Assembly (NCBI GenBank): GCA_913058405.1
Contig: CAJXRC010000012.1
Span: forward strand, 1 to 42,666
Reading direction: 5' to 3'
Origin: an uncultured Colwellia sp.
Lineage (GTDB): Bacteria > Pseudomonadota > Gammaproteobacteria > Enterobacterales > Alteromonadaceae
DNA: 42,666 bases
Of the stretch, positions 39,778-42,666 are shown one piece after another. Both the position numbers and the translations under genes were made by a program. The notes under the pieces were generated by a model that was not told the origin of the DNA, made no database searches, and worked only from the letters and a program-made list of their open reading frames with translations. The first letter of the stretch is position 1. Each line of letters starts with the position of its first letter.

Positions 39778-39840
39778 TTGATCAAAATCAAGCGAGCAAA
39801 GCAGCTTTTGCTGTTGTATTGTACGACTAAATGCTATTAT
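39778..39840 (+). promoter_or_regulatory. FNR box and -10 element upstream of feoAB
   Basis: TTGATCAAAATCAA (39778-39791) is a perfect FNR-type box. A -10-like TATTAT lies at 39835-39840; a start near 39847 puts the box centre at about -62, the class I position. The 39600-39777 part of the gap shows nothing else. Confidence 0.72.
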
Positions 39841-39843
39841 CTA

Positions 39844-39862
39844 AATAATAGTAATTATCATT
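39844..39862 (+). promoter_or_regulatory. Fur-box-like sequence before feoA
   Basis: AATAATAGTAATTATCATT matches 13 of 19 bases of the classical Fur box GATAATGATAATCATTATC. It overlaps the predicted transcription start, where iron-loaded Fur would block it. Dual FNR activation and Fur repression is the established pattern for E. coli feo. Confidence 0.5.
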
Positions 39863-39916
39863 AGCTCTTAGGTTACACCTTTGAGTAAGATGAATTTGAT
39901 TTTTTGGATTTATATC

Positions 39917-40138
39917 ATGACGCTAGCTGAACTTCCCTTAAATAAACCAGCCAAAATTAGTGCGCTGCCGAAAGATGAGACTATTGCTGCTCAATTAATT
40001 GAACAGGGTTTCACGCTTAGATCACATGTATCATTAGCGCATAAAGCGCCTTTCAATGGTCCAATGGCTTTTCGCTTACACAATACTAAAATTAGCATTC
40101 AACGTGATATTGCAGAGCAAATTGGCGTTAATTTTTAA
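39917..40138 (+). CDS. feoA: Ferrous iron transport protein A
   Basis: A 73-residue SH3-like cytoplasmic protein that supports FeoB. It begins MTLAELPLNKPAKISALP; the frame stays open to a TTG at 39881, but the family N-terminus and a TTGGA SD-like sequence favour ATG at 39917. The conserved end (FRLHNTKISIQRDIAEQI) is present. feoB starts 50 bases later. Confidence 0.9.
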   Translation: MTLAELPLNKPAKISALPKDETIAAQLIEQGFTLRSHVSLAHKAPFNGPMAFRLHNTKISIQRDIAEQIGVNF

Positions 40139-40188
40139 TCAATACATGAGCTAATCATTCATAACAAGCAACCAAAAAGAATTTTTCC

Positions 40189-42372
40189 GTGACACAATCA
40201 AAACATTTCGCACTGGTTGGTTTTGCCAACTCAGGCAAAAGTACTCTATTTAATCTGTTATTATCCGATAGCGAGAGCAATAAAAAGCAGAGCAAGCAAA
40301 ACGTAGGCAATTGGTCTGGTGTTACTGTTGCAGCTAAGAAAACAAAAATCACCCTTAATAAGCAGGCTGCCTATTTATCTGACCTTCCTGGTTTAAGTTC
40401 ATTAGAACGACATGCCGAGCAGGGTAAAGATCTCACTATTTCCCAATCATTTCTGCAAGATAATGATATTGATTTTTTAGTCAATGTTGTTGATGTTAAT
40501 CAGCTCAGTCGTCAACTTTATTTAACAAGTCAGTTATTAGAGTTGGGTGTACCTATGATAGTGGTACTTAATAAGATTGACCGACAGAAAAATTTAGAAA
40601 TTGATACCACGCAATTAGCCGCTGAATTAGGTTGCCCCGTGGTTGCCATCAGTGCACAACGTGATGATGCCCTAGAAAAAGTACAACAAGCACTTGGTCA
40701 AATGACCGATGAGCTATCTGACGTTCATCAAAAAATAATTGAAAGTGCCCAGACTGAGCAACAAGATAAAATCGGTCCAAACGTGAAAGTAATGCAAGCT
40801 CGTTACGATTACATATCGGATATGCTGGCGCGCGTGAGTAGTGTTGAGGCAACTAATGCAGCCTTTGCCAATCCAACATGTAGCAACAAACCTTTTTCAG
40901 AAAAAATTGATAATTTCGTATTGCATCCAATTACAGGCATTCCTGTATTTCTTGGGATGATGTACTTACTCTTTATGTTTGCTATTAATGTTGGTAGTGC
41001 TTTCATCGACTTTTTCGATATTCTCAGTGGAACTTTATTCGTTGATTACCCATTACATCTTCTTGCCCCATTAGATTTGCCACAGTGGATACTCACCATT
41101 GTTGAGGGCTTGGGCAGTGGTATGCAAACGGTGGCAACGTTTATTCCTATTATTGCCTGTTTATTTATTGGCTTATCGTTGCTTGAGAGCTCAGGTTATT
41201 TAGCCCGTGCTGCTTTTGTAGTCGACAGCTTAATGCAAAGAATTGGTTTGCCAGGTAAAGCTTTTGTACCTTTAATTGTTGGTTTTGGTTGTACTGTTCC
41301 TGCGGTAATGTCTGCAAGAATTCTTGATAGTGAACGAGAACGTATTACCACAGTCATGATGTCTCCTTTTATGTCTTGTGGGGCAAGATTGCCCGTTTAC
41401 GCACTATTTGCTGCTGCATTCTTCCCAGATAATGGTCAAAATTTAGTGTTTTTATTATACTTAGTGGGTATTGCGGCTGCGATATTCACCGGGTTCTTAT
41501 TAAAGAAAACGGTATTATCAGGTACTACTTCTTTAAATATTATGGAATTGCCACCGTACGAGATGCCAAAAATTACTGCACTCAGTCAGCGTGTTTGGCA
41601 ACGTACCAGTAGTTTTGTTACCGGTGCAGGTAAAACCATTGTGATTGTGGTGTGTTTACTTAACTTTTTTAACTCTATTGGTATTGACGGAAAGTTTGGT
41701 AGTCAAGATAGTGAAAACTCAGTATTGAGCCAAGGGGCAAAAGTTGTTATGCCGCTATTAGCTCCTATGGGTGTTCAAGAAGATAATTGGCAAGCTGGTG
41801 TAGGAATTATCACGGGTATATTTGCCAAAGAAGTACTGGTTGCCACGTTTAATAATTTATATTCACCACATGCTTCAGAGGATGGTGATGAGCCATCGTT
41901 GGTGCAAAGTTGGCAAGAAGCTACAGACAGTATTAAAGAAAATTTATTTGGTATTGCCCCTGATGATCCTTTGGGCATCAGTGTTGGAGAAATCAGTGAT
42001 TTAAACCTTGCAGCTGAAGAGCAAGGTGTTGAATTAACGACATACCAACGCATGCAATTAGCTTTTGTTAGCCAGTTAGGTGCTTTTAGTTATTTGTTAT
42101 TTATCTTACTTTATACTCCTTGCGTAGCTGCAATGGGAGCTATAAAAAACGAAGTCGGTAGTCGATGGGCCGGATTTGCTGGAATATGGAGCTTTGTTTT
42201 TGCTTATTTGGTGTCAACGTTATGTTACCAAATTGGTAATTTCTTGGCCGCACCGTTAAGTGCTAGTATTACTATTGCTTTAGCCTTATTAACCTTTGTT
42301 TTGATTTACTTTTGGCTTAAACATAAAGGTAAACAGGTATTAACTATTCCGGTAAGAGTGAGTTACAGCTAA
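40189..42372 (+). CDS. feoB: Ferrous iron transport protein B
   Basis: FeoB is the inner-membrane Fe(II) transporter with an N-terminal GTPase domain. G1 is GFANSGKSTLFN (about residues 11-22), the NWSGVTV switch I follows, G3 is DLPGLSS and G4 is NKID. The membrane part has the two Gate motifs: GFGCTVPAVMSAR with its Cys, and the paired CGARLPVYALFAAAFF. The 727-residue length is slightly shorter than E. coli FeoB. The start is GTG at 40189 with only a weak SD, which suggests translational coupling to feoA. No feoC gene follows. Confidence 0.96.
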   Translation: MTQSKHFALVGFANSGKSTLFNLLLSDSESNKKQSKQNVGNWSGVTVAAKKTKITLNKQAAYLSDLPGLSSLERHAEQGKDLTISQSFLQDNDIDFLVNVVDVNQLSRQLYLTSQLLELGVPMIVVLNKIDRQKNLEIDTTQLAAELGCPVVAISAQRDDALEKVQQALGQMTDELSDVHQKIIESAQTEQQDKIGPNVKVMQARYDYISDMLARVSSVEATNAAFANPTCSNKPFSEKIDNFVLHPITGIPVFLGMMYLLFMFAINVGSAFIDFFDILSGTLFVDYPLHLLAPLDLPQWILTIVEGLGSGMQTVATFIPIIACLFIGLSLLESSGYLARAAFVVDSLMQRIGLPGKAFVPLIVGFGCTVPAVMSARILDSERERITTVMMSPFMSCGARLPVYALFAAAFFPDNGQNLVFLLYLVGIAAAIFTGFLLKKTVLSGTTSLNIMELPPYEMPKITALSQRVWQRTSSFVTGAGKTIVIVVCLLNFFNSIGIDGKFGSQDSENSVLSQGAKVVMPLLAPMGVQEDNWQAGVGIITGIFAKEVLVATFNNLYSPHASEDGDEPSLVQSWQEATDSIKENLFGIAPDDPLGISVGEISDLNLAAEEQGVELTTYQRMQLAFVSQLGAFSYLLFILLYTPCVAAMGAIKNEVGSRWAGFAGIWSFVFAYLVSTLCYQIGNFLAAPLSASITIALALLTFVLIYFWLKHKGKQVLTIPVRVSYS

Positions 42373-42455
42373 TAACTAGTCGTTTCGCTGTACTTGGGCT
42401 TAACTCTGTCTAAAGAGTTTGTCCAACAAGTCTCATATCAATTTACATCGTTGGT

Positions 42456-42489
42456 CATAGCTAACAATCGCTCGTTATTGTTAGCTATG
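42456..42489. terminator. Perfect 13-bp inverted repeat after feoB
   Basis: CATAGCTAACAAT (42456-42468) and ATTGTTAGCTATG (42477-42489) enclose an 8-base loop. It could end the feoAB transcript, but no T-run follows, so it may instead be a repeat element or an RNA-stabilising hairpin. Confidence 0.45.
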
Positions 42490-42585
42490 TCACCTTTATT
42501 GCTCCCTTCATTGTCACCTTCACTTTACTTTCATATCAGCCAAAACTTCACTACTTAAAGCGTTTACTTTAACCAAAGTCATATT

Positions 42586-42666
42586 ATACCAATCGTAATA
42601 ATTTATTAATTATACCAAATTGATTAAGTTCTTTCCCACTCAGCGAGAATTAAAAGGCTTAGAGAC
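42586..42666. repeat. Truncated copy of the ATACCAA repeat family at the contig end
   Basis: ATACCAA occurs twice (42586-42592 and 42612-42618). From 42612 to the end the sequence aligns with the reverse-complemented right arm of the 30458-30723 element, including AGCGAGA.TTAAAAGG, and with the right arm of the 1609-1667 palindrome, including ATTAAGTT and TTCCCAC. The window stops inside the element, so the rest is missing. Confidence 0.65.

Noticed and set aside
42658-42666. Second adapter at the right end (TTAGAGAC resembling the mosaic end)
   Set aside because: Only a few bases resemble the adapter, in the wrong context (CTTAGAGAC rather than TAAGAGACAG), while the segment aligns with the genomic repeat family.

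Overview
The window looks like one chromosomal contig from a low-GC marine gammaproteobacterium of the order Alteromonadales. Protein sequences and gene order (prkB-speD-osmC, pabA-HDOD-argD/ast, the E. coli-type S14, the FNR-controlled respiratory genes) are closest to what I know of Colwellia/Thalassotalea (Colwelliaceae). This placement is from recognition only, not from a search. The first 47 bases are not genomic: they are an untrimmed Illumina Nextera adapter with its i5 index. The right end breaks off inside a dispersed repeat, a typical short-read assembly break.

Layout. 48-795 (-): 3'-truncated lipoprotein gene. 1040-3540 (+): cupredoxin, then norC-norB (nitric oxide reductase) behind a perfect FNR-type box. 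3809-5323 (+): secreted S10 peptidase. 5766-9183 (+): a divergent glutamine-synthetase-like protein in tandem with ovoA (ovothiol synthesis). 9468-11285 (+): typA. 11613-12075: two small hypothetical proteins. 12184-13517 (+): yihY-dtd. 13778-22316 (+): complete spc and alpha ribosomal operons, rplN to rplQ with secY, rpmJ and rpoA, including the S4-binding alpha-operon leader. 22512-25172: prkB (+), then speD, an OsmC protein and a DUF3802-like protein (-). 25329-30413 (-): arginine succinyltransferase catabolism, transcribed astC/argD-astA-astD-astE, without astB. 31080-32947 (-): an HDOD protein and pabA. 33082-34284 (-): outer-membrane porin with tandem FNR boxes. 34660-36869 (+): glutaredoxin-like protein and glnK-amtB, with a sigma-54/NtrC promoter. 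37039-38596: a cell-surface cyclophilin with a GlyGly-CTERM tail (-) and a small beta-barrel-like protein (+). 38745-39599 (+): membrane-anchored triheme cytochrome c. 39917-42372 (+): feoA-feoB with FNR and Fur-like sites.

How it fits together. Most of the window is housekeeping (translation, secretion, transcription). The accessory part points to life at low oxygen: three loci (norCB, the porin, feoAB) carry perfect TTGATNNNNATCAA boxes, and two c-type cytochromes and a cupredoxin lie close to them. Nitrogen economy appears twice: glnK-amtB for ammonium uptake under NtrC, and the ast genes for arginine catabolism. The observations I rank highest are the glutamine-synthetase-like gene paired with ovoA, which may be an undescribed step of ovothiol metabolism, the dispersed ATACCAA...TTGGTAT repeat family that sits in the leaders of norCB and argD, and the separation of the spc ribosomal operon from the S10 operon by typA-yihY-dtd. 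No CRISPR array, prophage, tRNA, rRNA or transposase gene was seen.
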